A stretch of DNA of 64,000 nt, taken from positions 47,099,137-47,163,136 of the forward strand of contig NC_073304.1 in assembly GCF_027595985.1 (NCBI RefSeq). Direction: 5' to 3'. The stretch comes from Sorex araneus (taxonomy: Eukaryota > Chordata > Mammalia > Eulipotyphla > Soricidae). This document shows positions 52,751 through 64,000 of the stretch, piece after piece. Numbering within the stretch: the stretch's first letter is position 1; every line of letters begins with the position of its first letter. The position numbers and the translations under genes are program-made. The notes under the pieces are model-generated. The model saw only the letters and a list, made by a program, of their open reading frames with translations, had not been told where the DNA came from and made no database searches.

Positions 52751-53285
52751 ACTTAGTAACTCTTAACCAAGGCATACGTTGTAAGAGAGTGGTGGTGCTT
52801 GCTGGTATTCCTAACCAGAGATTTGTATTTCACCACTAGTGGTTTTATTTGTAATATCTTAAGTTATTAAAATATTTGCTCTGAAAAATTACACCATTAC
52901 GAAGAGATAATTTTAGTAAAACTTCCAATATGTTGTCTTGGGAGTTTGTGTTTCAGTGTCACAATGATTGAGGAGTAATGGAGGCTTATAGTATACAAGG
53001 TCTGGAATGTACAATATCTTGCAAATCATTGAAGTTCATGTAGGACGTTACTTTTGTCCTCTGACCTTTAATTACTTTCCAATATTCTCTTGGACACTCA
53101 TTATGATAAAAAGTCTCTATAATGGTCTTAGCCAGCATCTGTTTTACATATAAACAAAATAAGTCTTTGATAGACTAAGTAGATATGAAATATTTCCATA
53201 AACATATACATATAATAAATCAATCAATGGAAGTTTGTACTTTGTTTTGTTAAAAACTGCATTATAAATTGTAAAAAAAATAAAT
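52751..53285 (-). other. GPR137C intron, no recognised element
   Basis: Unique sequence. No GPR137C exon found on the - strand. Confidence 0.5.
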
Positions 53286-53470
53286 CAGGGGCTGGAGAGA
53301 TAGTACAGTGGATAAGGTGCTTGTCTTGTATATGGCCAACCTTGGTTTAATACCTCGGCCAACGCAAGGTTTAATACCTGGGCCAATTAAAGCATATGGT
53401 ACCCCCAGGAGTGATCTCTGAACCTCCTGAGCACAGAACGAGGAGTAAGAACCTAAATAAATGGATCCAA
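53286..53470 (+). repeat. SOR-type SINE with internal duplication
   Basis: ggtttaatacct occurs twice (near 53345 and 53370), a short tandem duplication in the B-box region. Confidence 0.8.
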
Positions 53471-53596
53471 AACAGAGAATTCCACTCAGGAGCCATCTTA
53501 AAGAATGCTGCTGTATCCCTCCCCTTGGCCCCCATCAGAGACATATAGATATGTCTGGGTATGTAGACATACCCCTCTTTATAGAAATCTCACAAT

Positions 53597-53770
53597 TGGG
53601 GCTAGATTGAAAAGTAAAGGGTAAGGTGCTTGCTTTGCACGTAGCTGACCCGGATTCGATCTCTGGCACCCTATAGCCCTCATTCTCCAAGCCCCACCAG
53701 GAGTGATACCTAAGTGGAGAGCCAAGAGTAATTCCTGAGCAGCACTGGGTATGCCCCCATCCCCCGGCAA
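53597..53770 (+). repeat. SOR-type tRNA SINE
   Basis: Sense; ggggctagattgaaaagtaa, gacccggattcgatctctgg. Confidence 0.85.
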
Positions 53771-54460
53771 AAAAAAATCCCATACATTATAGGTAGAGCT
53801 AATTGTCATATTTGTTACCTCACATCACATTGTTACTTATAAATCATTACCACCTGTGCATGTATAACAGTAACTAGAGTTCAAAATTTGTGTACAGGTA
53901 TTTGTTTTTAATTGAGGTAACATGAGTTTATAACTGCTTCTGCAGGCATGTTTAGAATGCAAATATGCTGAAATTGAACTTATAAATGAGTTTTGACAAG
54001 TGAGTACACCTATGTGATCCTACCATTCAAAAGCAGAATATTACCATCACACCAGTTAGCTGCATCTCTTCCAAATCCCAGGACGCAAATACTCTTGTGT
54101 TGTTTTTACCACAATTTAGTTCTGCTTATCCTAGAACTTCATATAAATAAAATAACTGAATATGAATTCTTGTATTTTCTTTGTGCCTCATACTAGTTTT
54201 GAAATTAATTCACACCAAGCTATTGGATATAAAAGAATGCAGATCTTTGTGTTGCTGAGATGGGTAATTAGGATGATTAACTCATCCTGATTTGCTCAAG
54301 GATTTCCTGGTTTAAGCACTAAAAATCCACATTCTGGAAAAATCAATCATAGGAACATCAGAACAATGAATCACATTAATTTCCCCACCATATGATTATA
54401 AAAGGTTACTTAAATGACAGTTCTGTCAATCCATCTTTTTTCTGCTTATAGACAATTTCT

Positions 54461-55300
54461 TTTTTTAAAAAAAAAATTTATTGAATCACTGTGAGATAGT
54501 TACAAGCTTTCATGTTTGGGTTACAATCACACAATGATCAAACACCCATCCCTCCATGAGTGCACATTCCCCACCACCAATATCCCCAGTATAACCCCCC
54601 TTTCCCACCCTCCCCCTGCCTCCATGGCAGACAATATTCTCCATACTCTCTACTTTTGGGCATTATAGCTTGCAACACAGACACTGAGAGGTCAACATGT
54701 TTGGTCCATTATCTACTTTCGGCATGCATCTCCCATCCTGATTGATTCCTCCAGCCATCATTTTCTTAGTGATCCCTTCTCTATTCCATTTGCCTTCTCC
54801 CCTCTGCTCATGAAGCAGGCTTCCAGCTATGGGGCAATCCTCCTGGCCCTTGTATCTACCGTTCTTGGGTGTCAGCCTCATGTGATGTTATTCTATACTC
54901 CACAAATGAGTGTAATCCTTCTATGTCCCTCTCTTTCTGACTCATTTCACTTAGCATGATACTTTCCATGTCTATCCATTTATAAGCAAATTTCATGACT
55001 TCACTTCTCCGAACAGCTGCATAGTATTCCATTGTGTAGATGTACCGAAGTTTCTTTCACCTGTTATCTGTTTTAGGGCACTCGGTTGTTTCCAGATTTT
55101 GGCTATTGTGAACACTGCTGCAATGAACATATAGGTACAGATGTCATTTCTACTGTGCTTTTTTGCATCCTTGGGATATATACCCAGAAGTGGTATTGTG
55201 GGGTCATATGGAAGTTCAATTTCTAGTTTTTGAAGGACTGTCCATCCATACTGTTTTTCCAGAAAGGCTGGACCAGTTGGCATTCCCATCAATAGTGAAT
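54461..55300 (-). mobile_element. 5'-truncated shrew L1 with target duplication
   Basis: Flanked by atagacaatttct at 54448-54460 and 55301-55313. A-tail at the left, 3' UTR, then the last part of ORF2 on the - strand with IELPYDPTIPLLGIYPKD and FIAAVFTIAKIWKQP, the known C-terminal motif of L1 ORF2. Only the ORF2 end survives. Confidence 0.95.
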
Positions 55301-55561
55301 ATAGACAATTTCTATGCACATTTGTAAACCAATCTTTTTTTCTGGACATATATTTTCACTTATTTTTGGTAATGACTTAATGTAACTCCTGGGCCATGTT
55401 GTAGGTCATCAGTTGAGCTGTATTAAAATCTGCCAGACCTTTTCCCAAATGATTGTACAATCTTACATTTTCTAACAAAATGTGAGAGTTCCACTTGCTC
55501 TATCTCCAAGAGAGTCTTTTAAATATTTTCCACATTGATGGATATGTCGTGATATATATCA

Positions 55562-55804
55562 CTGATCACTGTCATCCCGTTGCTCATCAATTTGCTCAAG
55601 CAGGCACCAGTAACGTCTCCATTATGAGACTTGTTACTGTTTTTGGCATATCAAATACACCACGGGTAGCTTGCCAGGCTCCACCGTGTGGGCGGGATAC
55701 TCTCGGTAGCTTGCCGGGCTCTCTAAGAGGGGCAGAGGAATTGAACCCGGGTTGGCTGCATGCAATGCAAATTCCCTACCCGCTGTGCATACCCTCCAGC
55801 CCAA
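55562..55804 (-). repeat. Chimeric SINE, full copy
   Basis: Body gtcatcccgttgctcatcaa, cgtgtgggcgggatactctc, then head gaattgaacccgggttggct. Sits in the L1M. Confidence 0.85.
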
Positions 55805-56104
55805 TATATAACCTCCAGTGATATATAATTTTTCAGAAATTAATGCTTCCCCAATGATTAGTGCTATTATTCTTATTGATCATGATATCTTCTGTGTAAA
55901 GTCTATTAAAATATGTTGATCACTTCTCAATTGTGCTGTCTTTTTTAAAGTGAGTTTTAGGAGATTTCAATATATACTGGAAAACTAGTCCCTGTCATGT
56001 ATATATACTGTAAATGTTTTCAAGTTTATTATCTGCCTTTATACTTTCCTAGTCTTTTATCTTTGTGGTGAAAATTTATCATTTTTAAGTTTACTGATTT
56101 ATTT

Positions 56105-56350
56105 TCGCACGGCAGAGCCTTGCAAGCTACCTGTGATGTATTTGATATGCCCAAAACAGTAACAACAATGTGCTCTTCGTGTTCCTGGAGCGAGCAGATA
56201 CCATTGGGCTACACTAGCACACGACAAGGACAAATGAAGACATTACTGGCACCCGCTCAAGCAAATCGATGAACAACAGGATGACAGTGATATAGTATAT
56301 AGTGATATAGTACAGTGATACAGTATACAACAACAGGATGACAATGATTT
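56105..56350 (+). repeat. Chimeric SINE, 5'-truncated, with an insert
   Basis: ggcagagccttgcaagctac, then about 65 foreign bases (56170-56235) before gaagacattactggcacccg; ends in GATATAGTA-type repeats. Confidence 0.7.
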
Positions 56351-56361
56351 ATAATTTAGTA

Positions 56362-56434
56362 GTGCTGGGAATCAAACTCTGCAGCTCACATATATACACG
56401 AGATATGCACTTTAACTCTGAGCCACAACCTAAG
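56362..56434 (-). repeat. Second tRNA-type SINE fragment
   Basis: gtgctgggaatcaaactctg, tttaactctgagccacaacc. Confidence 0.45.
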
Positions 56435-57365
56435 CATGCAATTATTATTTTCATTAGTTTCCTAATATCCTAAGAAATCTCCCTGTACTCAAATTGTAAA
56501 GTTTCCCTTCTGTTTCCTTTATAAGCTTCAAACTTTTTTCACTTATACTTAAATATATGATCTATTTTGAATTATGTATGTGGTATAGCATGAGTTAGAA
56601 TTAGAGGTTCATTTTATTCCATATGGTTGTTCAGTTGTTTCAACACCACTAATCAAAATATTTTCCTTTTCCTATCGAACTGGTTTAACAGTTTTGTCAA
56701 AATCAAAAGACCACATAAGTGTAGATTGATTTGTAGCCTCTCTGTTGTGTTTCATTGATCTGTTTCTCTAGTTTATGTCAGCAACACTAGCTTAATTATT
56801 ACAGCTTTATACTAAGTCTCAACATGAATGGGCTTATAGCACCCTTCTTTTTAAGGATAACTTTCTGCATCAGTCAATAAAACAACTAATAGTCATATGC
56901 AGGTATTTTCCTTTAAACTAAAAGATCAGTTTCTGTCATATCAGTCACCTTTCATGCTTAGCAGTCTCATACAGCTAGGTACCATGCTGAATAATAAAGA
57001 AAGTTCATTATCACAGAAAGTTCTATCAGAAAGCATTAGTTTTTAAATGTTTTAGGTCTTTTGCTTTTCTTTAAAAATTTTACACTCTACTTGTTAATTT
57101 ATAATTTCTTAAATCTCAGAAAACTGATTATAATTGAGTAACATTAATTATAATGAGTCTATGGATCATTGTGAATCTACAATCACTGTAATCATATATT
57201 ATGAATCATACAGACAGTGGGGGGAGATTTATCACTATAACAATACTGTATCTTCCAATCCATAAACAATAATTCTCATTGAAATCTTTAATTTCTTTTA
57301 ATAATATATTTCAGTTTTCAGTATAGACATACTGCTTGTTTTTAAGAAAATTTATTCCTTGGCAT

Positions 57366-57500
57366 GTTTTTGGTCCATAACTTGGAGCACTCAGGGGTCT
57401 CTCCTGGTAGTGCTTGGGGACTCACGTGGTGCCAGGGATTAAGCCTGGGGCTTCTGCATATGAAGCATGCATTCAAGTCCTGAGAGCTCTCTCCTCAGCC
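57366..57500 (-). repeat. SINE variant in L1M
   Basis: ggagcactcaggggtctctc, gtgccagggattaagcctgg. Confidence 0.65.
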
Positions 57501-57911
57501 AATGGAGTTGCAATTTGAACCTTATTTTCTAATTGATTGCTTCTGATACAAATTTATATTTGAAAATATAGTTTTTGTGTTTAGATCCTATAAACCTAAA
57601 ACTTGCTTAACTCAGTTTTTCAATTCTAATAAGATATTTAATAGGTTCCTTAAGATGTTCTATACAAACCATATTATGTGCAATTAAAGATAATTTTACT
57701 TCTTAATTTCCAATTTTAGTCTTTTGGTTCTTTTTATTTTTGGAATACTGAACAGATATGGTGACCGAGGATATCACTGATATGTGTCCAATCTTCAGAG
57801 CAGAACATTTGATTCTTGTATGATAATATCTAAGTTTTTAAAAGTTAACTTTTATCAAACTCAACAACATACTTTCTATTCTCTATAAACTTAGAGGTAG
57901 GTTGTTGCTTT

Positions 57912-58078
57912 TATTGTTTGTTTTTTGGGCCACATTCAACAGTGCTCAGAGGTTACTCCTGACTCTGCACTAAGGAATCACTCCTGGCGCGCTCAGGGGA
58001 CTGAATAGGATCGTGGGGACTGAACTGGGTCAGCTGTGAGACAGCACCCTACCCGCTGTACTATTACCTTGGTCTCTC
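57912..58078 (-). repeat. SOR-type tRNA SINE in L1M
   Basis: gggccacattcaacagtgct to ctattaccttggtctc. Confidence 0.85.
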
Positions 58079-58227
58079 AGATGATTTTTATGTATGTACT
58101 AAAATAGTTATTTTTCTCTTTTGTTCTTGTAATATCTTGAACTATATGAATTTTCAAATGTTAAACCAGTATTGCACTCCTGGAATAAATTGTTCTTGAT
58201 CATGATGCATTACCCTTGTTTAGTTTT

Positions 58228-58378
58228 TTAATTTTTGTTCACACCCAGGGGCTACTCCCAGCTCTGTGCTTGGGCACTGCTGACAGCAGTGCTCAGGTGA
58301 TTATGTGATGTCTGATACTGAACTGGGGCTCCTTCATGCAAAGCATGTGCTCAGCTCATTGAGGTATCTTTCCAATTC
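58228..58378 (-). repeat. SINE variant in L1M
   Basis: gttcacacccaggggctact, ctgatactgaactggggctc. Confidence 0.65.
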
Positions 58379-58651
58379 TTTTATGCTCTTTATTTCTAAG
58401 AAATACTAGTGTGTGTTTTTATTTGTTTTGTAATCTTTGTCAAGTTTTAGTATCACAGTAATTTATGCTGATAAAAAGGAAAATTCCTTCCTCTCTTTTC
58501 TAAAAGATCTTAATTGTTAGGATTATTTCTACTTTCAATATCTCACAAAATTAACCAGTAAAACTATATGGACCTAGAGTTTTATTTTTAAGGAAAATTT
58601 ATGATAACAACTTCAATTTTTAAAATATGTACAGGAATACTTGTCATTTGT

Positions 58652-58819
58652 ATTTTGTTGGTTTTGAGCCACACCAGGAGTAACCGGGGTTACTCCTGGC
58701 TCTGCGCTCAGGAATTACTCTTGTCAATGCTCGGGGACCATATGGAATGTTGGGGATCATTTCTGGGTTGGCGTGTGCAAGGCAAATACCTTACCTGCTG
58801 TACTATCACTCTGGCCCTG
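58652..58819 (-). repeat. SOR-type tRNA SINE in L1M
   Basis: gagccacaccaggagtaacc to ctatcactctggccct. Confidence 0.85.
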
Positions 58820-59157
58820 AAGTTTATCTTTTATCTTTGATCACTTTTGTCGTATTTGTTATGAAATTTGTGAAATAGATCTATAAAGAATTGTTTATAG
58901 CTTTCTATTTTGTTGTATAATATCTTTATGATATTCTCATCGATTTTACTAGTAATTGGCATTTACTCTATACATCTTTCTATATATAAAATTTGTTGAT
59001 ATATGAAAAGAGTTAACTTTTGGCTTTAATTTTAAAGTATTAATACACGTCCTATAATTCACTGAAGTCTAATTTTGATGAGCTTTTCCATGCTTAGCTG
59101 AAAGGAATATGAAAGTTATTACAGATAATTAGTTCAGGATTGTTAAAAGTTCTCTTA

Positions 59158-59200
59158 CAAGGCAAGTGCTGTACTTGCTGTACTACTGCTTAGGCCAGGA
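59158..59200 (-). repeat. SINE head scrap
   Basis: caaggcaagtgctgtacttg only. Confidence 0.5.
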
Positions 59201-59392
59201 ATTGAGATTTTACATGCAGGTGTAGCAAACATTTCCAGAGCAAAAATTAAAAAAAATATATTTTCTCAAACTATAAATGAAAGCTTTTCAAGATTCTTCA
59301 GGCCAAATTACTATACTGCATTGCTCATAAAGTACACACAATAGCCGACAGGCTAGTAAAGTCTGTCTGGGTAACTGCTTAATGTCTACTGT

Positions 59393-59467
59393 GGAAAGTT
59401 TGTAAAGAAATCATGATATTTTTATTTTTTAAAAATACAGAAAAGTCACCAAATAAAAATTTAACTG
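59393..59467 (+). repeat. Local duplication, copy A1
   Basis: tttgtaaagaaatcatgata and aaatacagaaaagtcaccaa; matches 60951-61020. Confidence 0.85.
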
Positions 59468-59640
59468 AGGGGGTTAAAGGGATAATGCAAGTGGGGAGGG
59501 CACTTACACTGTACAAAGCTGACCTGGGTTTGATCCCTGGCACCCCATGATGGCTCCAGCCTAGCTAGGAGTGATTCCTGAATGTAGAGCCAAGATTAAG
59601 ACCTGAGCACAGCAAAATGTGCCCCCAAACCAAAATAAAT
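59468..59640 (+). repeat. SOR-type tRNA SINE
   Basis: Sense; gggttaaagggataatgcaa, tail caaaatgtgcccccaaacca. Confidence 0.78.
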
Positions 59641-59659
59641 TAAAAATTAATAAAATAAT

Positions 59660-59822
59660 TGAAGGGTCAGAGATAGTACAGCAGGTAAGGTGCTTGCTGT
59701 GCACAGGGCTGACTCAGGTTCGATCCTTGGCACCATATATGGTCCCCTGAGCACAGCCAGAAGTGATCCCTGAGTACAGAACCATGAGTAAGCCCAGAGC
59801 ACTGCCAGGAAAAAACCCAAAA
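59660..59822 (+). repeat. SOR-type tRNA SINE
   Basis: Sense; gaagggtcagagatagtaca, B box ggttcgatcc. Confidence 0.85.
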
Positions 59823-59965
59823 TAACACAAAAATTTACTTAAAACATAAAGACCAATTTAATAGCTTGTATAGATCCATATTTATAAATTACAGCTAAAT
59901 TTAGTGGTACAGTTAATTTTACTTGTATTTATCAGATGTCAGTACCAACTAGTTATTCAATAATA

Positions 59966-60150
59966 TACTCTTGTCTGGTGCTGAGCAGCTTCTACAGAGA
60001 GCAAGTAGGGCACTTGCCTTGCATGAGACAGACCCAGGTTCAATCTCCAGCACCAGATATGGGTTCCTTAGTATCACCAGGAATGATTCCTGAGTGCAAA
60101 ATCAGGAGTATGCACTGAGTATTGCTGTGTATGGCCCCAAAATAAATACA
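59966..60150 (+). repeat. SOR-type tRNA SINE
   Basis: Sense; gcacttgccttgcatgagac, tail gtgtatggccccaaaataaa, then a GAAAA-rich run to about 60185. Confidence 0.82.
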
Positions 60151-60197
60151 GAAGAAAAAAAGGAAAGAAAAGAAGAAAAGAAAGTAAATTACTCACT

Positions 60198-60335
60198 TCT
60201 AAAAAATATAGAAAAGTCACGAATTAAAAATTTAACGGAGGGGGCCAAATTTAACTGAATCCCCCTCCCCCAATGAATGAAATGAAGCTGTCACTTGAAA
60301 CACACCTGAATATATTGTCAATGCCCAGGAAAAAA
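60198..60335 (+). repeat. Local duplication, copy A2
   Basis: aatatagaaaagtcacgaat and aatgaagctgtcacttgaaa; matches 60985-61020 and 61215-61285. Confidence 0.82.
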
Positions 60336-60540
60336 ACAAAACAAAATAGTACTAAAAATATTCAGTGTTAAAAACTCTTGTTTACTCTGAGTCAACTTTA
60401 TCCATATTTTAACCAATACTGCAAAGGTAATGGTGTGTAAAACTGCTAGTTCTTAAAATAAATGAAAGCACTGTTATCAAATTTTGTATAATATCCTTTA
60501 TCACTATACATGCCCAGTTAAAACAGAATGCCAGCCAATT

Positions 60541-60682
60541 CATTTTGTTTTTGGGCTACACCCAACTGGACTCAGGAATCGCTCCTGGCAGGTTTGGGGG
60601 ACCTTAGGGGATGCCAGGGATCTAGCTCAGGTCAGCCATGTGCAAGGCAAGCACCCTACCCTCTGTACTATCATTTCAGGCC
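60541..60682 (-). repeat. SOR-type SINE
   Basis: Antisense; gggctacacccaactggact; ttcattttg on both sides is a possible target duplication. Confidence 0.85.
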
Positions 60683-60939
60683 CACTTCATTTTGATAGTG
60701 GGATTTTAGACTACATTTGGTGGTTGCCGTAGAGAGGTTTGTACACATACACATGCAGAAGTGTGAAGTTATCTTCCTGAGATACTATAATATTGAAAGT
60801 CAGTGGCCATTCAGTAACATTTTACTTAAGCATATCATTTAAAAAGCTGTGAAAAATATATTAATTATTGACCTTGGACTACCATTTTGTTTTTAAAATT
60901 CTATTTATCTTGATTGGACTAGAATTTTAATGTACTGTG

Positions 60940-61285
60940 TGGGAAAAAAAGTTTGTAAAGAAATCATGATATTTCTATTTTCTAAAAATACAGAAAAGTC
61001 ACCAATTAAAAATTTAAATTAAAAAAAAAACTTAAAACAATTCCACTATATACTGAAGTACAGAGATTGTTTTGAGGAAAGCACTGATGTCACTGATCTG
61101 TAAGCTCAACTAGTCATCTTTCTTTAGAAATATGGAACACCATATTTAACTTGATAAACAACTATGGTAGACAAACAATAGACATTCACTTTTGGCCATT
61201 AGGCATAATTCCCAACCCCACCCTCCAATAAATGAAATTAAGCTGTCACTTAAAACACACTTGACTATACTGTCAATGATGAAAA
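60940..61285 (+). repeat. Local duplication, copy B
   Basis: Carries both blocks found separately in A1 and A2, with about 190 nt between them. Confidence 0.8.
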
Positions 61286-62149
61286 ATCAACTTTTAAGAG
61301 AAAATTAGAATTTTTAAAAACATGTAAGCATTTGTATATATTTGTATTCACTGATAGACTGGCAGTTTCCCCCAAGGAGACTTTCTGATAAGACTGACTG
61401 TGATGTCAGCAAATATGATTTTGGATATTATCTAATAAAAAGTTTTATACTTTTTAAGATCTGTGACCACTATTTTCCAAATAATGCATATTACAAAAAT
61501 CATTCAAAAGAACAATAACAGACTAAAAAGTTCAGATGTTTAGTACAAGAAGTTCACTAATATGGCTTTAGATTTCACAAGGCAACTAACCTTTAAGAAA
61601 CCTCCACTTCAGAGTTTTGGTGTAGTATTAAGGAAGAATATCCACAATTATCTGAAAAGGCTATTAAAATTCTCCTTCCATTTTCCAACTACATATATGT
61701 GTGAGGATGCATTTTCTTCATACACTTCAACCTAAACAACATATCACAACAGATTGAATGCAAAAGCAGACATGAATATCCAGCTATCTTCTGCTAAGAC
61801 ATTAATGAGATTTGCAAAATGTAAAAATGTAGCTTTTCTAAATTATTTTGGAAACTATTTTCTGTAAGGCGCACTTATTTATGGTAACGTATAGTGGATT
61901 TATCATTTATATTTTAAATGAATATGCATTTTTGAATTTATTTTTATTTCTGATATGCTATGTATGGTTAGATATAATCTACATTAATTAAAACTCTTTG
62001 GAGTCCCTAATAATCTTAGGAGTTTAATAAGTTCTTGGGACCAAAGTTTTGAGAACCTCTACTCTACTGATTGTAGTATATATCTTTAGATTTTTAAAAG
62101 AGCTAATAGTTAATATCATACAACTTAATAAAAATTTAAGAATGTTGCT
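61286..62149 (-). other. GPR137C intron, no recognised element
   Basis: AT-rich unique DNA; no exon of GPR137C found. Confidence 0.5.
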
Positions 62150-63830
62150 ACTATATGGGTTCATTTACCTGTTCTTTTTATTATAGTGCTATAAAATATA
62201 TAGAGTTATATATTAAATTTATGTAAGTCTCACATTGTGTTAGTTTTTGCTTTGTATAATAATTTATTTTATAGAAATTAAGAAATTATATTTACCACAT
62301 AATTACTATATCTTGTATTCTTCATTCCTTCTTGAGTTGAAATTCAAACTGATTTTGCTTTCAGTCTGTAGAATTTTCTTAGCATTTCTTACAGTGCAGG
62401 TCTGCAGGTAATGAACCCCTCTTCAATTTTCTTTTATCTGAAAAAGTTTTTCTTTGTTGTTTATTTCTCTGGGTGTTCTCTAGGTAAATTTTACTATATA
62501 TAGGTACAATAATTGACTTTTTTTAGCATTTAAAACATTGTTTCCATATCTTCTGGGTCCTATTATTTCTAATGAGGAGTGATTATTTGAATCAATGTTC
62601 CCTAACATACGTGCCACTTTCAAGATTTTTTCTTTATGCTTTGTGATAAACCTAGGTTTTATTTATTTATATCTATTTTAACAACACTGGAAAATTTAAA
62701 TCATTCTTCAAATGCTTTTCCAACATCAATTTCTCTATTTTGGGTGGGTGATTCTATTTATAATTCAGTCTAGAGACTCTTCATTTATAATCCTTATAAT
62801 TTTTCAGCCTTATATTCTCAGTTCTTTAATATCATAAATTTCTATTTAAGTTAATCTATTTTACTTTTAGTCACTTAGGCCCAACTAGTGACTTTTTAAT
62901 TTTTATTACAAAACTTATTTATATTAATTTAAAAATTTTTCATTGGCTTTTGTTTCACACCTGGCTGTGCTCAGGGTTTACTCCTCGCTTTGTGCCTAGG
63001 GATCACTTGTGGCTGTAGAATTAAATTTTAAGTTTTTGTGTCTCTTGAGTTTTTCTTTTTATTTATTCAGATATAATTTATTTTATATTTGAGCATACTA
63101 TGAAATGTTTTCTAATAAAACTAGTATATCCAATATCAAGTTATCCTAAAGAAACTGTCTCTCTTGATTCTCTTCTGAATTTTTTGTTCTGTTTTTGAAT
63201 GTTTTTCCTGTTTCTTCCTTTATCTAGTAACTTTGTGATGTGTGTTGGACACTGTCAATGATTAGGTATGTATTCTATTATATTCTTCTGAAAAAGCATT
63301 GTTTTTTTTCTCTTTTTTAAAATATAGCAAATGACTCAAAATCCAAACTGTCTTCCATGTCTAAATAGTAGTTGGAATTTCAGTTATCTATATTCCTGCT
63401 GCTTGGAGTGTGTCCTGCACATGTTAGTTCATATATCAGAGAAAAATCTGGCAGAATTTATTAGGACTTCTCTCTGGCTCTCTTCTTCCTGAGATTTCTC
63501 ACTTTTTATGAATTCTGACTTCTTGTTCTTCAAGCAGAAAAAAACAGCTGGTCTATCTTCAAATTTTGACCGACTCATGGATGGGAACTTCTCTCAGGCT
63601 AGAAGCTGTAAAAAACAGGAAACTTACTCAGTGTCATTCCTCTCTTCTAAGTGGTTGCTCTTCAGTGCCTTCTGTGATTTTCCTATTTGGTCCAGAATTT
63701 ATCATTGCTATCTTTGGAAAGCTGATCCAATAGAAGCTACTCCATCAGAAACCGAACACTGTTCATCATTTTTTGAAGTGTCTCACAATGTGATTTCTAT
63801 TTTGAAATGAAATGCCAAGCTAAGCATTAA
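62150..63830 (-). mobile_element. Old L1M segment, 5' side
   Basis: Inverted old L1 wording: acagtgcaggtctgcaggta, ttttatctgaaaaagttttt, and near the end ccaatagaagctactccatc. Split by a SINE tail at about 62940-63022. May be the other end of the 53.9-59.2 kb element. Confidence 0.6.
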
Positions 63831-63942
63831 AATAATAAACATCAGTCTCAATTAGTAAATTAAAAATTTATTTGGATAATTACAAGGCCTAAAGAGTTTA
63901 AAAATGTTTTTATGTTGTCTAAGGCACAGTGAAATCAGATCT

Positions 63943-64000
63943 AGGGCTGGGGCAGTAGCGCAAAGAGCTGGGGGTGTGCTCAGGGTCCTGTAATAGATCC
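63943..64000 (+). repeat. SINE head cut by the window edge
   Basis: gggctggggcagtagcgcaa at the right edge. Confidence 0.65.

Larger units (their letters stand above)
53880..59160 (-). mobile_element. Ancient L1M element, broken and nested
   Basis: From left to right the inverted 3' UTR (acacctatgtgatcctacca, tagaacttcatataaataaa), then inverted ORF2 wording (cttccaatccataaacaata, tattgcactcctggaataaa, atggacctagagttttattt). Same strand as GPR137C. Interrupted by one young L1, two chimeric SINEs, four SOR SINEs and a tRNA-type fragment. No intact frame. Confidence 0.8.

Noticed and set aside
54993-55349. A small gene on the - strand with FIAAVFTIAKIWKQP
   Set aside because: It is the C-terminal piece of L1 ORF2 in a truncated insertion, out of context and without start.
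63508-63810. 100-residue open frame near the right end
   Set aside because: Falls on inverted old L1M sequence, with no domain and no splice support.
51651-64000. Earlier GPR137C exons
   Set aside because: I looked on the - strand for the transmembrane exons that should precede the 150-nt exon and saw none with splice borders. They most likely lie beyond the right edge.

Overview
This is ordinary nuclear DNA of a mammal. The repeats point to a shrew, most likely Sorex araneus or a close relative. About a hundred copies of one tRNA-derived SINE are present; sense copies start GGGCTGGAGCGATAGCACAG, carry an RNA polymerase III B box GGTTCGAATCC and end in an A-rich tail. I recognise this as the Sorex (SOR) type. 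There are also L1 3' ends of one lineage-specific type, old mammalian repeats (L1M, L2, MIR, a MaLR LTR) and long (TG)n and (TTCC)n microsatellites. No bacterial, viral or plasmid gene organisation is present.

Two protein-coding genes lie tail to tail. On the + strand, positions 1 to about 41 kb hold ERO1A, the ER thiol oxidase. Fifteen coding exons (human exons 2-16 by my numbering) between 2406 and 40490 join in frame and encode residues 39-468. Exon 1, with the promoter and signal peptide, lies to the left of the window. On the - strand, from about 44.5 kb to the right edge, is GPR137C. Its last four coding exons lie at 51600-51451, 49112-48987, 48640-48522 and 47488-47311, followed by a long 3' UTR. 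The earlier exons were not found and should lie to the right. This convergent arrangement matches the human 14q22 order as I recall it. The two genes do not act in one pathway: ERO1A drives oxidative folding in the ER, and GPR137C belongs to a family of lysosome-associated seven-pass membrane proteins.

Layout: 1-2405 ERO1A intron 1; 2406-40490 ERO1A exons with SINE-rich introns, including a 700-base pyrimidine microsatellite (6.4-7.1 kb), an old MaLR LTR (26 kb) and a solo class-II-like LTR (28963-30223) inserted in an L1 tail; 40491 to about 41.1 kb ERO1A 3' UTR; 41.2-44.5 kb intergenic DNA with an L2; 44.5-51.6 kb GPR137C 3' UTR and last exons; 51.6-64 kb a GPR137C intron dominated by a fragmented L1M (about 53.9-59.2 kb, plus 62.1-63.8 kb) riddled with younger insertions.

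I found no previously undescribed biological system. The most interesting points are a 56-bp tandem duplication that copies the 3' splice site of ERO1A exon 13, a 12-nt in-frame ERO1A microexon, a solo LTR with a clean 6-bp target duplication, a duplicated 3' splice-site region in GPR137C, and an unidentified structured retrocopy with target duplications at 11.2 kb. Exon calls are firm. Repeat family names come from memory of consensus sequences, and repeat edges are good to roughly 5-20 bases unless a target-site duplication is given.
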